Source: Flectonema sp. DT1601 (taxonomy: Eukaryota > Euglenozoa > Diplonemea > Diplonemida > Diplonemidae). Taken from it: DNA of 64,000 bases. Made by a program: the position numbers and the translations under genes. Below are positions 10,700 to 22,500 of the stretch, one piece after another (the first letter of the stretch is position 1; the number at the start of each line of letters is the position of its first letter). The stretch spans positions 124,001 to 188,000 of the forward strand of contig OZ025788.1 in the NCBI GenBank assembly GCA_964019425.1. Direction: 5' to 3'. The notes under the pieces were generated by a model that did not search any database, had not been told where the DNA came from, and saw nothing but the letters and a program-made list of their open reading frames with translations.

Positions 10700-11934
10700 T
10701 CAGAGATAGATAGCTCTAGGAAGTCCAATGCACTCAATATTTACTTCAGATACAGTAAAACTAAGCATTGATCCAATCTTGTCGGACAATTCATGTACAG
10801 CGAGACCATTAATTAAAGGGAACGGGAAGATATCTTGACTTTGGCAACTCGTTTTCCTTGAACAGTTACAGCTTCCAATATTCTTGTTGAGAGATTTTTT
10901 TTCGTGAACTGCTTTTTTTTTTTTTTTTTTTTTTTTTCCTTCTCTTGATTTTTGTTAGTAGGGGTTCTACCAACTTTTTTTTTTTTCTATTTTTTTTTCG
11001 AAAAAAAAAAACCTTAACACGAATGAGAAAAATATTTTTTTTTTTTTTTTCTGTTGTCCTTTTTTTTTTTTTCTTTTGTTTTTTTTCTTGGGAGAAACTT
11101 CACAACCTGAGACAATGTTAATGTTATGCTATTTTTTTATTTGTACGCAACAACCGAATCCTGTTACGCTTACACAATTCTCTTTCGCTTGTAAAAGTAT
11201 ATGTGAAACAATGATACACATAATTAACCACCAAAACTTGCATGAATAAAGAAAAACGGGGGGAAAAAAAAAACAACGCGAAGCATTACTTTCAATCGGC
11301 AACCTGATTTTGTCTTTGAGCCGGGAATTCAGACGCGAAATGGGAGATGGGGAAAAAGGGGGTGTAGTTTGAAAAAAAAAAAAAAAAAGCACCCGATAAT
11401 CTGTTATGATTTTTTTTTTTTTTTTTTTCTTTTTCATTTCTCCTCATTTTTCTAACAGCGGTCCTGTATCTGATCTGAAGCCAACGATCCATTGCTGCAG
11501 ATCACAGTGCAGCAAAAACTGCGTTAGATCGAATGTGTTCTCAACCTCCTTCCGAGGGCGGGAACACAGATCCTAATTTTATTTTTTTTTAAAAAAAGAC
11601 CTTTGTCTGAAGGTAAGTATCCTAAAGAAGTTACGCCTGCCATCCTTTTTTTTTTTTTTTTTTTAAAGTTTTTTTTTTTTTTTTCCCCCTTTTCAGTTTA
11701 GTCTCTCCGATATAACAGTATTAAGTCATTGTCAGACTGGAGACAGAAAAAGAAGAAGGGGAAACAAAAAAAAAAAAAAAAAAAAAAAGAGGGCGGGAAT
11801 GTCCCCCCGCAGTAACTAATCTTTTTTTATCACGCTGCACAATAAAAAAAAAAATGTGCACAAAAAAAAAAAAAATAAATAAATAAATAAATCGGGTAAA
11901 AGGTTTTATCTTCATGCAGCTTTAAAATTTCAAA

Positions 11935-11974
<40 letters not shown>

Positions 11975-13036
11975 ATAACTGTATTGTATTGTGAAATTGT
12001 GTTATAAAATAAAAAAAGTAAAAACATAAATAAAACGAAAACTATATACATGTTCTGATGTTTCAGTCAACCCACCTGAATTGATTTTTTTTTTCCTTTT
12101 TTTTTCTCTTCCTTTTCCCTTCCCTATTTGAAAAAGCAATGAAGAAGAAAACCGAATGTAAATAATGTCACCTCAGCCCCGTCATTAGCAAGTTCCTAAC
12201 CACCAAGATAGCAAGGGACTCAACAAGAAATCGCTTAGTCAGCCTGATCAAACGGAACCAAAGGAAAGGAAAAAATAAGTATAATCACAAATAAAAAGGT
12301 TAGCCTGCAAGAATTTTCGGAGGTTCTTTATCTGGACACGGGCATTTCTCAAATTGAATCTGAGGTCCCCGTTAGGCACTCAGGCATCACTGGTATTTTT
12401 CTTCACACAAAAAAAAAAAAAAAAATAAATAAATAAAATTTTTTAAAAAAAAAATTGATGTGAAAACAGTGTGTTTATTTTTTATGCTATTTTTTTTTTT
12501 TTAATTTTTTTTTTTAAAACTTTACCTTTTTTTTTTGTTTTCTGAAAATCACATCACATTGAACAAAAATAAATTAAAAATAAATTCAAAAATTCATAAT
12601 AATAATGAGTAAAAGTAAGTTCGGCATTTTCTTTTTTTTACACAGCCGAAACAGCACTGATTTCTTTTTTTTTTTTTTAAAGCAATTCTTGTGCACAACG
12701 ATTCCAATACAGAAATCTATATACGAGGTACTACCTTTTCCAGTCGTTCAGTTGGCGACTGCTGTTCGTTTAAAGAGCTGGATACAATTTAAAAAAAATG
12801 AAAATAAAGGGACGATGAGGAAGAAAACCGACAGTAGGCCTGTTGTTGTTGTTTTTTTTTTTTTTTGTTTTTTTGTTTTTTTTTCAAAAAGAGGTTGGGA
12901 AACTTATGACCCGCAAATCAATCGGCTCAATGTCTTCTTTACTCCCCTAGTAGCTTTAAAACATGTATCGACCAACGGTTTGTCTGTGTCTTCGACAAAG
13001 GGAAGGAGGGGTGGGGAGGGTGGTGAAAAATTCATT
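10700..13036 (-). other. Possible intron-rich gene or gene relic with short exons
   Basis: Several minus-strand islands look coding and are bounded by AG and GT. (1) 12911-13036 opens with an ATG one base after a CATCAG acceptor (MNFSPPSPPLLPFVEDTDKP). (2) 12735-12777 is flanked by ATCCAG and GTAGTA, joins island 1 in phase, and ends in SPTERLEK. (3) 11444-11572 is a 42-codon open stretch (start DLCSRPRKEVENTF, end SDTGPLLEK, then TGA). (4) 10813-10986 is a Lys-rich open stretch whose frame runs through a 25-A run into RILEAVTVQGKRVAKVKI. A second overlapping frame continues to 10700 (KIGSMLSFTVSEVNIE). Joining 3 and 4 is not resolved. This could be a real multi-exon gene, two small genes, or decayed sequence. 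No family is recognised. Confidence 0.3.
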
Positions 13037-13666
13037 CTGATGATTTTAAAAAAATTGTTGGGAGTAATGTCACCGTTGCCAAGTCGTTCACCAACTAACC
13101 GACAGCAATGACTGTGCAACGCCTCATCAGTAAAAAGCAATGCAAAGAGAAATTCAAAGGATGGGAAATGTGTAGCTCATAGCACCCACGAGGAATGTGA
13201 TTCGGAAGAGGGATTTGTTTTTTTTTTTTTTTTTTTTTTTTTTTCTTTTCTTTTTTTTTTCTTGACCGGCATAAGAGATGGTTAACACACTCAAGTGAAA
13301 CCTAAAAAATAAAATCCCCTGATAATATAAGGTAAACACAAGGAGATTCAACTGAAAAAAGTTTCAAACTCAGCTCCACAGCTAAGTCGTATTTTTTTTT
13401 TTTTACCATCAGTTAGTTACTAAGCTTCCCAACGTGTCCACGCTTTAGGCCTGTTTCGTTTAACTTTTCGTTTCCTTCATAAAAATTCAACTTCCAGCTT
13501 TGACGAAACAATTTCTTTTGCTAAGGACCAAATCCGACCCGGCGTTAAATAAATTTTTAAAAAAAATAAAAATAAAAGTTTTTTTGGGGGAAAAATAGAG
13601 AAATCTGTGTTGTTTTTATTTTTTTTTTTGTTCCTTTTTTTTTTTGCTGTGTTGTAGTTAAGATAC
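13037..13666. other. Intergenic region downstream of the transporter
   Basis: Contains long T/A runs (13219-13244, 13392-13404, 13611-13630) and mixed-sequence islands without a supported gene. The 3' untranslated region of the OCA2-like gene presumably lies in its right part. Confidence 0.5.
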
Positions 13667-16410
13667 CTACATGTTCCATCCAGCAACTGGATGGACTATG
13701 ACGAGGTAAATAGTAGCAATAAAGATCGATACAACCATCACCGGCATACCAAACTTCATGAACTGTACAAAAGTGATTTCATTACCGTATGCTTGCTTTG
13801 CGATACCTACAGTCACAACGTTGGCTGATGCTCCAATCAAGGTACCGTTTCCTCCAAGACAAGTTCCAAAGGCAAGAGCAAAAACCAACGGCTTAAGTGA
13901 CAGACCAGTACTTTCAGCTACGTTAACAATCACAGGAACCATCGCGGTGGTGTATGGAATGTTGTCAATGAATGCCGAGGCGAATGCTGAAACCCAAACT
14001 AAGACAATAATTGCGACGACCATTTGCTCAGTCTCACCAGATACAGAATTGATCATATCACTGATCTTATCTCCTAAGAACTCAATGAGTCCAAGTTCTG
14101 TAAGAGCCTCCATCAATACGAATAGAGCAGCGAAGAACAATAACGTTCCCCATTCAACGTGGCTTAGAACGTGTTGTTCTGGCTGATCAATTCCTGAAAC
14201 GATTAGGGCTACGATAGCTCCAAGGATACCAATCCATGCAAGGTCGAGTTGAATGTCGTGAACTCCAGAGTGAATAAAAAAGAATAAAACAACAACAGTT
14301 AATACAGTTCCAATAGCGTAAAACATCGATTGGTAAACAATCTTGTATTGCTCTTCCATTCTGCGAACGACGGCATCAAATCCTTCATCAACCTGGGCCA
14401 TGGTTTGCTCTAACTGAACAGCTCCGGCAATCTCTGAAACTCTGATTTCGGATTCTAATTTCTGTACGTTGTCAATCCTGTTTGTTTATTGTTGATTGAA
14501 AATAAAAATAATTACGCATTCTATTCCTGACAATACATACAAAATTCTCTTAAGCAAATCATTGTTAACGTTGTGCTTGTAGTGGTCAACCTTAACAGCA
14601 ACGTGGAAGGCAGCAACACTTACGGCGTCCTTCTGTTCTGAGAGCTGTGTTGGTTTAGGTGTTGTTTTGTTTTGTTCAAAAAGAAAAAAAAAAAAAAAAA
14701 GTCTCACATGAGAGTATTTTTACATAAAAATATAAAAATCAATACCTCGATCATATTCCATCTAGGGTGGTTGCGGTAGTACGTGTAACGGGCTTGTTCA
14801 GCTACAGACATTCCTCTAACAACATCTCCACTGGCAGCAGATGGAGCAAGTCCCTGATGAAATGAACTTCTAAGATCATTAGCTAATGGACCAGCAGTCT
14901 TTTCAGTGTTTTCAGTTGGGGTTAGCTCTTCTTCTGGCTTGTTGCATGAAGCAAGAAAGTCCTTCAAACGCCACTTGATAAATGGGACCATAGCAAAGGC
15001 AATCATCACTGATCCGATCATCATGTGAAGAGTGAACTCTGCGAACTCAATTCCTCTGCTGGAAATAGCTCTGTCGTTAACAATAATAATATTTGGAGGG
15101 TCACCAATAGCTGTGGCTGCTCCTCCAATGTTGGAGAACATAACCTCAGACAACAACAACATAGTTGGATCAATTTTCAAGATGACACAAAGTCTGCAAG
15201 TTACTGGAGTCAATAACAACATAGTAGTAACGTTATCAAGGAACGCTGATGTTACTGCAGTGAAGGCGCATAGGATGAGGGTTAGTGTCCAAATGTCTCC
15301 TTCAGACCATTTGTAAGCCTTAACAGCGCAGTATTCAAAAACACCAGTTAAAGAGAATATTCTAACCATAACCATCATACCGAATAAGAGTAAAACAGTT
15401 TCGAAATCGATCCAGTTGATTACCGTTTCGAGATTTGGACGTTCCTTGACAACACCCAAAACAGTAAGAGCGACAAAGGAACCAATCATGGCAGCTAAAG
15501 TTCTGTCAACAAGCTCAAACACAATGAGGGTGTACACGAACATCAACACCAAACCAGCAAACACAACTCTGTTTTCAGCAATCGTGTGCATCTGAACAAC
15601 GTGAACCGCAAAAGCAACAATTGACGGGTTGTTACTACGAACAGCTAATCTCGCGTAGAGTATCTCATCATTGGATCCTCTCAGTTCCATCTTCTCATCC
15701 TGCGCATCATGAGTATCCATCGAAATAATAAATGTTCTGTTTGCTTGATTCAAACCAATAGTATGTCCTGGAAACCAGTTTGTTCCATTCTCAGTTTCAG
15801 AAAATTGCAATTCAGCAAAGAACTCAGTACGTGGAGAGACTTTATTAGGGAACGAAGTCAATACTTCATCAGGTCCGAACCAAAAATTAAGCTCAATAAT
15901 ATCGTTTGGATGTCCCTTTCCGAGAGGAAGGTAACCAACAGACGTGTTCGAGCAGGCAAGAAGGTGAGCATTCACAGGGTATTCAGCTCCCTCGATTTCT
16001 GCAGGAGTGGTCGATGCCCATACACCGATGCAGAAGATCATGATGATCGTTAGTATGATCACAAGAACAATGTGGAAAGTAGTCCACTCCCAATGAACAC
16101 TTTTTTCGTCGAGCCACTCTTCGTTGGATGACTCGTCAGAGTCGGATTCCTCTTCGGAGTCTTCACTCTCTCTGTCAGGCTCATTTTCGAATGCAACTTT
16201 CACAGGCTCTGAGAACACTGGTGATGAACCTGAACCTTCTCTTGTTGGCTTCGAAATAACCTTCCCTTCCTGAAGTTCTGTTTCCCATCCGGCAGCTTCT
16301 TTTCTTACTTTTCCATTCTCCCTAATCTGATAGGTCGGTGAGAATTCATTCTCCTTCACAGTCATCTCACTCAGGTCGTAGACCTTCGCACCTTCATCAT
16401 CGCCTGCCAT
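13667..16410 (-). CDS. OCA2/P-protein-type ion transporter, three exons
   Basis: A membrane transporter of the ArsB/NhaD/SLC13-like superfamily. The C-terminal block CLGGNGTLIGASANVVTVGI, followed by FGMPVMVVS and a terminal GWNM, closely follows animal OCA2 (P protein). Exon 1 is 14746-16410, exon 2 is 14541-14644 and exon 3 is 13667-14477. Introns of 101 and 63 bases begin GTATTG and GTATGT and end CACAG and AACAG. Joining keeps the frame and gives 859 residues, close to human OCA2 (838). The N-terminus is acidic and cytosolic, the first membrane helix lies near residues 112-132, and a luminal domain follows before the twelve-helix core. Family members move anions or sodium/protons across organelle membranes, and OCA2 sets melanosome pH. 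The substrate here is unknown. Confidence 0.9.
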
Positions 16411-16561
16411 TATTATTAACAGTGACTACCTAGAATTCTATTGAAGATAAGATTTAATTTTGAATAGAATAGAAAGTATATTTTTGAAGAAAAAAAAATA
16501 GATACAAAAAAAACGAGAAGAATACAAAAAAAACAAAAACCAGTACAACACAATGCAACAT

Positions 16562-19500
16562 CTATTTAAGAGACCATTTTGGTGATGCCTGTCCATAAGA
16601 CGGGCATTGCACTACTTTAGAAGGAGCTCTAAAACTAGGGCCGCCTCTGATAGATCCAGACGATCCCCCAGGTTGTAAAGTATGAATAGCTTTACTCTTA
16701 GAAACAGTTCGTTTTTTGCGACCCGGGATTGGAGTAGTTGGAATGGTTTCAACACGAGGAGAAAGATCAAACCTAACAGTAGATGGCGGAGATCCAGAAA
16801 GTTCATTTGCAACACCTCGCAATACCGTTGCCATTTCATGAAGTCTTCCATTTGAGGGCGACTGACTCCTGTTTCTTAACACAGAAGTGTTGTGTCGTTT
16901 TTCACAAAGTAATTCCTCCTCAAGCTCACCAGTACGAAGCTTAACCTGAATTAATTCATTCGAAATACGAACCACGTTAACAGCTGCCAGTTCACAGTGA
17001 GATATGACTTCTCTTGACAACGACTCGTGAATAGTATCACACAATGCTGAGTTTAATTTCTTTGCTGATATGATGGCGCTTCCGACTCCTAATTCCACCT
17101 TATCCGCCCAGGAAGAAGTTTCACTGCTCGGAAGGCAAAATCTAATGCTGTTTTTTAATGATGTGATTTCTTTTTTACAAGACTGAAGTACCTTAGACCC
17201 TGCCAACCAACTACAATAATATTTTAATAACAAAAGCCTTGAAGGGGGATGGCGTTCAGTAGTTGCAAGAGTGATATTTTTCCATTTATAAAAGAATACA
17301 AGTAAACATTGCTTTGAAGCATTCTCACTGAGCAGAGAAACAGTCGCTTCTCGTTGTTTTCGTTGTTGAATAACATGTGACTTCTTAAGTGAATTTATAA
17401 CACGATTACCAACAGTGTGATCTGGTATTGGTTTCAGAAAGTTAGTCCACTTTGTGAAGAATACCCTTAGCAAGAAAGCAGCAGATGACACCGTGAGGTC
17501 CTTAACTTTGCGATGTTGGTGAAGTACGTTTTTCCGAAGCATGTCAAAATATTTTTTTCGTATTCCAAAAACAACACACGTTAGAACAAGAGACGGTGCC
17601 TTGGAATTATACCGCGACCGTAATATGAGAATCTGTTTGGCAAGTTTGGACTCAGAGGCTGGTTGAGATCGTTGAATAGATTTCGTCGGTTTTTTTGACA
17701 TTTTCGCTCTTCTTCGTTTACCAACCCAGTTCAACCACTTTAGTAAAAACCAAATAATCGTTAATCCATTTCGATTGTGAAGACACAATGATATCGATCG
17801 CTGGAGTTGCTGTTTTTGTTTTGACGCTTTTTTACCGACAGTTATGAGGCTGTGTCTGACTCTGGTGAGGTCTTTTTCAGCATCTGCAATCTCATCTTGC
17901 AGGCTGTTGTTTTGCTGTTCAAGTACATTATTGTCATTGAGGGAATCTTCTAAGTTATGTATTGTTAGCTTTAGTTGATTATTTTCATCTCTCAACGATG
18001 CGTCAGTTCCAGACTTTAGGACTTGAACTTCCTCTGTGAGAGTTTCTATTTCCTGGTATAGCACTTCCTTGTCGGAGTCTTGTTTCAACTCTGATATTTC
18101 ATTCTTGAGAACTTCGATCTGACTAAGTAGTGTGTCTCTGTCTGGGTCATCTTGTGGTGACGTGTTAATTTCCGACTTTAGGACTTGAACTTCCTCTGTG
18201 AGAGTTTCTATTTCCTGGTATAGCACTTCCTTATCGGAGTCTTGCTTCTTCAACTCTGATATTTCATTCCTGAGAACCTCCATCTGATTAAGTAGGGTGT
18301 CCCTGTCTGGGTCTGAATTCTGACTGTCCTCCTGTTGTTGGATCTCTAATTCACGTTGAAGGTTTGTCACCTCATTTTGTAATTCTTCAATAATTAATTT
18401 GGTATTCACATCTTGTGGTGACGTGTTAGTTTCTGACTTTAGGATTTGAACTTCTTCTGTGAGTGTTTCTATTTCTTGGAATAGCATTTCCTTGTCAGAG
18501 TCGCCTAATTTGTCGATCAGAGAGTTCCTGTCGTTTAGTTGTTTTTGAAGCACCGCAATCTCAGATTGTAGTTCGCTGTTTTCTTGAGATTGTAGACCGT
18601 CGGAACGGAGTTCGTCGATTTGGTTTGTTAACAATTGGTTTTGAGTGATGTGGTCATCAATAAGTTTTTCTGTTTTCTGTAATTCACTTACTTGCGTTGT
18701 TAGTGAATGAGTTCGAGTATCACTCTCTTTGAGTTGAGTTTTCAAATTCTCATTTTCACATTTCAATTCCTCCACCACCGTAGTCAGTTGATTAATTGTT
18801 TTATCAGGTGCGGCCATCTTACTTTTCAACATCATTAACTGTTCTCGCAATTGTTTTCTGAGAGCAGCTTCCCCATCAGGAGTATTGTCAGAGATCTCAA
18901 CTGCCAGTCTCTCGTTTTCTGTTTGTAGTTCCGTAACATTAGTTGTCAGATTGGTAACGTGTTCCTCCAAATCTTTTATTTGAGATCGCAGTTCGGACAT
19001 CAGGTGGGAATCCTCTCCAGTCGGTGGATCGCTTTCAGTATTCTGAGCAGCGTCGTCCTCCAATTCTTTTATTTTAGAACGCAACTCCGACAGAAGATCC
19101 GAATCCTCTCCCGCCAGCGTGTCGTTCTCAGACTGCAAGTTGTTGATTTGCTGCTGAAGTTGCTCGCGTTCAGTTTCGTAGGACTCGACTTTGTCGACGA
19201 GTTCAGCATTCTGAACAGTATCAGCCTCCAGTTCTTTTATCTTGGAACGCAACTCCGACAGAAGATCCGCATCCTCTCCCGCTAGCGTGTCGTTCTCAGA
19301 CTGCAAGTTGTTGATTTGCTGCTGAAGTTGCCCACGTTCAGTTTCGTAGGACTCAACCTTGTCGACGAGTTCAGCATTCTGAGCCACGTGTTCCTCCAAA
19401 TCTTTTATTTGAGATCGCAGTTCCGACATCAGGTGGGAATCCTCTCCAGTCGGTGGATCGCTTTCAGTTTTCTGAGCAGCGTCGTCCTCCAATTCTTTTA

Positions 19501-22500
19501 TTTTAGAACGCAACTCCGACAGAAGATCCGAATCCTCTCCCGCCAGCGTGTCGTTCTCAGACTGCAAGTTGTTGATTTGCTGCTGAAGTTGCTCACGTTC
19601 AGTTTCGTAGGACTCGACTTTGTCGACGAGTTCAGCATTCTGAACAGTATCAGCCTCCAGTTCTTTTATCTTGGAACGCAACTCCGACAGAAGATCCGCA
19701 TCCTCTCCCGCTAGCGTGTCGTTCTCAGACTGCAAGTTGTTGATTTGCTGCTGAAGTTGCTCGCGTTCAGTTTCGTAGGACTCGACTTTGTCGACGAGTT
19801 CAGCATTCTGAACAGTATCAGCCTCCAGTTCTTTTATCTTGGAACGCAACTCCGACAGAAGATCCGCATCCTCTCCCGCTAGCGTGTCGTTCTCAGACTG
19901 CAAGTTGTTGATTTGCTGCTGAAGTTGCTCGCGTTCAGTTTCGTAGGACTCGACTTTGTCGACGAGTTCAGCATTCTGAACAGTATCAGCCTCCAGTTCT
20001 TTTATCTTGGAACGCAACTCCGACAGAAGATCCGCATCCTCTCCCGCTAGCGTGTCGTTCTCAGACTGCAAGTTGTTGATTTGCTGCTGAAGTTGCCCAC
20101 GTTCAGTTTCGTAGGACTCAACCTTGTCGACGAGTTCAGCATTCTGAACAGTATCAGCCTCCAGTTCTTTTATCTTGGAACGCAACTCCGACAGAAGATC
20201 CGCATCCTCTCCCGCCAGCGTGTCGTTCTCAGACTGCAAGTTGTTGATTTGCTGCTGAAGTTGCTCGCGTTCAGTTTCGTAGGACTCGACTTTGTCGACG
20301 AGTTCAGCATTCTGAACAGTATCAGCCTCCAGTTCTTTTATCTTGGAACGCAACTCCGACAGAAGATCCGCATCCTCTCCCGCTAGCGTGTCGTTCTCAG
20401 ACTGCAAGTTGTTGATTTGCTGCTGAAGTTGCCCACGTTCAGTTTCGTAGGACTCAACCTTGTCGACGAGTTCAGCATTCTGAACAGTATCAGCCTCCAG
20501 TTCTTTTATCTTGGAACGCAACTCCGACAGAAGATCCGCATCCTCTCCCGCTAGCGTGTCGTTCTCAGACTGCAAGTTGTTGATTTGCTGCTGAAGTTGC
20601 TCGCGTTCAGTTTCGTAGGACTCGACTTTGTCGACGAGTTCAGCATTCTGAACAGTATCAGCCTCCAGTTCTTTTATCTTGGAACGCAACTCCGACAGAA
20701 GATCCGCATCCTCTCCCGCTAGCGTGTCGTTCTCAGACTGCAAGTTGTTGATTTGCTGCTGAAGTTGCCCACGTTCAGTTTCGTAGGACTCGACTTTGTC
20801 GACGAGTTCAGCATTCTGAACAGTATCAGCCTCCAGTTCTTTTATCTTGGAACGCAACTCCGACAGAAGATCCGAATCCTCTCCCGCCAGCGTGTCGTTC
20901 TCAGACTGCAAGTTGTTGATTTGCTGCTGAAGTTGCCCACGTTCAGTTTCGTAGGACTCAACCTTGTCGACGAGTTCAGCATTCTGAGCCACGTGTTCCT
21001 CCAAATCTTTTATTTGAGATCGCAGTTCGGACATCAGGTGGGAATCCTCTCCAGTCGGTGGATCGCTTTCAGTATTCTGAGCAGCGTCGTCCTCCAATTC
21101 TTTTATTTTAGAACGCAACTCCGACAGAAGATCCGAATCCTCTCCCGCCAGCGTGTCGTTCTCAGACTGCAAGTTGTTGATTTGCTGCTGAAGTTGCTCA
21201 CGTTCAGTTTCGTAGGACTCGACTTTGTCGACGAGTTCAGCATTCTGAACAGTATCAGCCTCCAATTCTTTTATCTTGGAACGCAATTCCGACAGAAGAT
21301 CCGCATCCTCTCCCGCTAGCGTGTCGTTCTCAGACTGCAAGTTGTTGATTTGCTGCTGAAGTTGCCCACGTTCAGTTTCGTAGGACTCAACCTTGTCGAC
21401 GAGTTCAGCATTCTGAGCCACGTGTTCCTCCAAATCTTTTATTTGAGATCGCAGTTCGGACATCAGGTGGGAATCCTCTCCAGTCGGTGGATCGCTTTCA
21501 GTTTTCTGAGCAGCGTCGTCCTCCAAGTCTTTTATTTTAGAACGCAACTCCGACAGAAGATCCGAATCCTCTCCCGCTAGCGTGTCGTTCTCAGACTGCA
21601 AGTTGTTGATTTGCTGCTGAAGTTGCTCACGTTCAGTTTCGTAGGACTCTATTTTGTCGTGAAGCTCCCCGCTCTGAGCTGCGTCGCCAGCCAGCGCATC
21701 GACTTGTTGCTGAAGTAGATCTCTGTCGAATAGTAATTCAGAGGACTCGATCTGTAATTGATCTATTCTATTTGTGTGTTCCATCCTCTCTGCTGCTGTT
21801 ATTTTAGCAACCTGTTCAGCATCTTGTTCGAGAAAAGTTATCTTAGATCTCAACTCATCGAGTGACGGCTGTTGTTCTTGTAGCTGTGGAATGGAGTCAG
21901 CAATCTCATTATTTAACTCACGGAGAGTATTAAGCTGTGTAGACATGTCTTCTATGTCGGATGTATTGTTTGTTTCCCGCAACGAGATTATTTCCAATTC
22001 GAGTTTAGATATAATTTTAATATTGTCCTCGATCATTTCCTCTAAATGTGAAATAGATTCTTCGAGTGTCCTCATTATGCCTTGAGCTGAACTATGCTCG
22101 TCTTCGAGTTTTGTTATTGTTTTCTCACGTGAGTTTGATACCCCCTCAATGACTGACAGTGACTCTGATGCTGTCAACAGCTGGGTTTTTACATCATCGA
22201 CAGTATGCTGTAGGGAATCTCTCTGTACTTCCAACAGCGTGATTTCTCTTTTCATATCGTCAAGTGATTCTCTCGTAGGTTGCTGCTGTAATTGATTTTT
22301 CAATGCATCAATCTCAGTAGATTTATTTAGTATTTTATTATTCAACTCGATGTATTCATGTGCTCTGTCAGATCCGTCTTCAGAAATTAATTTTGACTCC
22401 AACGTCGATATATTTTCTTTTAAAGTCGAGTTGTTTTCTTCTGAAACAATTAGTTTTTCAGTGGAAATTTCAATTTCTTCTGTTAGAGATTGGATGGTGT

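Noticed and set aside
11611-11620. Minus-strand ATACTTACCT, identical to the 5' end of U1 snRNA
   Set aside because: No U1-70K loop, Sm site or following stem-loops. Equally read as a chance consensus donor on the plus strand.
12605-13111. 168-codon plus-strand open frame
   Set aside because: It is built largely from poly(T)-encoded Phe and Lys runs, has no acceptor or family signal, and runs against the strand of all other genes.
18959-21580. Plus-strand open frames opposite the coiled-coil repeats
   Set aside because: Antisense shadows of the 168-bp coding repeat. They recur with the same period and have no independent start context.
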